Origin: Candidatus Uabimicrobium amorphum
GTDB taxonomy: Bacteria > Planctomycetota > Uabimicrobiia > Uabimicrobiales > Uabimicrobiaceae
Direction of reading: 5' to 3'
Assembly (NCBI RefSeq): GCF_009002475.1
Contig: NZ_AP019860.1
Span: 124,001-188,000, forward strand
DNA: 64,000 bases
Part shown: piece by piece, positions 63,199 to 64,000 of the stretch
Numbering within the stretch: the stretch's first letter is position 1
Layout of the letters: every line of letters starts with the position of its first letter
Translations under genes and position numbers: made by a program
The notes under the pieces: generated by a model
What the model saw: the letters and a program-made list of their open reading frames with translations, nothing else
Database searches by the model: none
What the model was told of the DNA's origin: nothing

Positions 63199-64000
63199 TT
63201 ATTTTTTATTAAAGTACCCGTTGTCGATCATTTGTTGAAAAAAATCTGCGAGAGACTCTTGCAAAGGGCGATACTCCATACCCAATTCCTTTTTGCTTTT
63301 GCTATTGTCTGCCTTCCACGGATGATTGACATTATAACTGATCGCTTTTCTACTTAAACCAGGATTTACGATAGGACCAAATAACCACACCATGGCTTTA
63401 GGTAACGACTTTTTCGGGAATGGATACGCTTTGCCAAACTTTTCGCGCAAAATAGATGCGATGTGCGGAAAACTAGAAGACTGTGCTGAGATAATATAGC
63501 GTCCCTTCGCTTCGGGAATAAACGCACAACGCAAATGCGCTTCGGCTAAGTCACGCACATCAATCACACCAATCGCCCAGTTGGGCGTACCCATCTTAAA
63601 TGTACCATCACCCATTTGCTTAATGAGCGCAAAGCTCTCCGAAGTACCAAATGGATTGATTCCTGGGCCAAGAACTAATGAAGGGTTCACCGTGACAAGA
63701 TCCCAGCGATCCTGCTCTTTGCAAATATCCCACGCCTCTTTTTCCGCAAGCATTTTGGAATACGAATACGGTTGATGTTCTACCGACGAACTGGTGTTCC
63801 ATACCTCTTCGGTAAGCGTTTGTTGCGGTGCGTTGTACAGATCGCGATTGTCACCATAAATCGCTGCACAACTACTCGTCAGTACCACACGCTTCACCGA
63901 TTCGGTTTTATTTACATCTTCAAGTACATTGCGCGTTCCCATTTTTGCTGGTTCAATGAGTTCCTTTTGCGCATCTTTCACATCCAGAAAAAACGGTGAC
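63199..64000 (-). CDS. NAD(P)-dependent reductase/epimerase, extended SDR (partial)
   Basis: The gene runs off the right edge: on the minus strand the frame is open to the last base, and the upstream codons (SPFFLDVKDAQKELIEPA) match the family, so the start at GTG 63981 is not the true N-terminus. It resembles dihydroflavonol-4-reductase/cinnamoyl-CoA-reductase-like extended short-chain dehydrogenases: VVLTSSCAAIYG, the catalytic YSYSKMLAEK (Tyr and Lys), VNPSLVLGPG, and DVRDLAEAHLRCAF. The cofactor-binding start lies outside the window. It heads a transcript continuing into the TetR gene. Substrate unknown. Confidence 0.85.
   Translation of the reverse strand, partial: SPFFLDVKDAQKELIEPAKMGTRNVLEDVNKTESVKRVVLTSSCAAIYGDNRDLYNAPQQTLTEEVWNTSSSVEHQPYSYSKMLAEKEAWDICKEQDRWDLVTVNPSLVLGPGINPFGTSESFALIKQMGDGTFKMGTPNWAIGVIDVRDLAEAHLRCAFIPEAKGRYIISAQSSSFPHIASILREKFGKAYPFPKKSLPKAMVWLFGPIVNPGLSRKAISYNVNHPWKADNSKSKKELGMEYRPLQESLADFFQQMIDNGYFNKK

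Noticed and set aside
1..64000. tRNA, rRNA, CRISPR or insertion sequence
   Set aside because: No cloverleaf-like GTTCGAATC signals in context, no spaced direct repeats with unique spacers and no transposase frames were seen; repeats present are coding tandem repeats or short palindromic elements.

Overview
The window is an AT-rich bacterial chromosome segment with about 53 protein genes and no tRNA, rRNA, CRISPR array, transposase or phage gene that I can see. The gene content points to a Planctomycetota-type bacterium. There are many Hanks-type Ser/Thr kinases joined to FHA, TPR or PP2C domains, a formylglycine-generating-enzyme (SUMF1) domain protein, HEAT-repeat and pentapeptide proteins, a bacterial microcompartment locus, and type II secretion/pilin genes in an envelope that appears to carry LPS (waaP- and hldD-like genes). 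Low G+C, abundant kinases and long low-complexity proteins would fit a lineage such as Candidatus Uabimicrobium. That assignment is inference from gene content and was not tested.

Region by region. 1-10 kb: a DHH phosphoesterase, a secreted protein with a possible beta-pore-like C-terminal half, a pentapeptide/HEAT membrane protein, a membrane-anchored protein of unknown function, a PAP2 phosphatase, a pseudokinase with FHA domains, and an alpha/beta hydrolase with a CBM48-like tail. 10-24 kb: a secreted thioredoxin, a TPR kinase, a WaaP/RIO-like kinase, a pseudopilin cluster (gspF, gspG and a GspG paralogue lacking the prepilin signal), a beta-barrel candidate, a degenerate histidine-kinase-like protein, a TPR pseudokinase and serS. 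24-30 kb: an apparent operon of an FHA/zinc-ribbon/kinase protein, a 1,227-residue GlmS-like amidotransferase-SIS protein and waaP. 30-33 kb: small secreted and redox proteins, including ChaN-like and haem-binding proteins.

33.5-38.9 kb: a compact microcompartment locus with a CoA-acylating aldehyde dehydrogenase, one BMC-H and two BMC-T shell proteins. It is followed, apparently in the same transcript, by a SUMF1-domain protein and a HEAT lipoprotein. No pentamer (BMC-P) gene, alcohol dehydrogenase, phosphotransacylase or signature upstream enzyme lies in the window. 39-44 kb: parts of a partner-switching system. One protein fuses FHA, kinase and SpoIIE-type PP2C phosphatase; a second fuses a STAS antagonist, a zinc ribbon and an RsbW-type ATPase. 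An RluD-family gene sits next to the second.

44-51 kb is mostly housekeeping: mnmE, yidC with an Asn/Glu repeat, a metallophosphoesterase and hldD. 51.8-56.3 kb is one giant membrane protein with about 30 Ser-Asp-Pro-Phe repeats before a single transmembrane helix and a TPR-like C-terminus. 56.4-64 kb: a PfkB kinase coupled to a YgfK-like flavin/iron-sulfur oxidoreductase, a purple-acid-phosphatase-like exported enzyme with an unknown partner, a TetR regulator and a partial reductase/epimerase gene running off the right edge.

Functional assignments come from motif recognition by eye; no database search was run. Where the longest reading frame began without a ribosome-binding site and a downstream start had one, I moved the start and say so in the entry.
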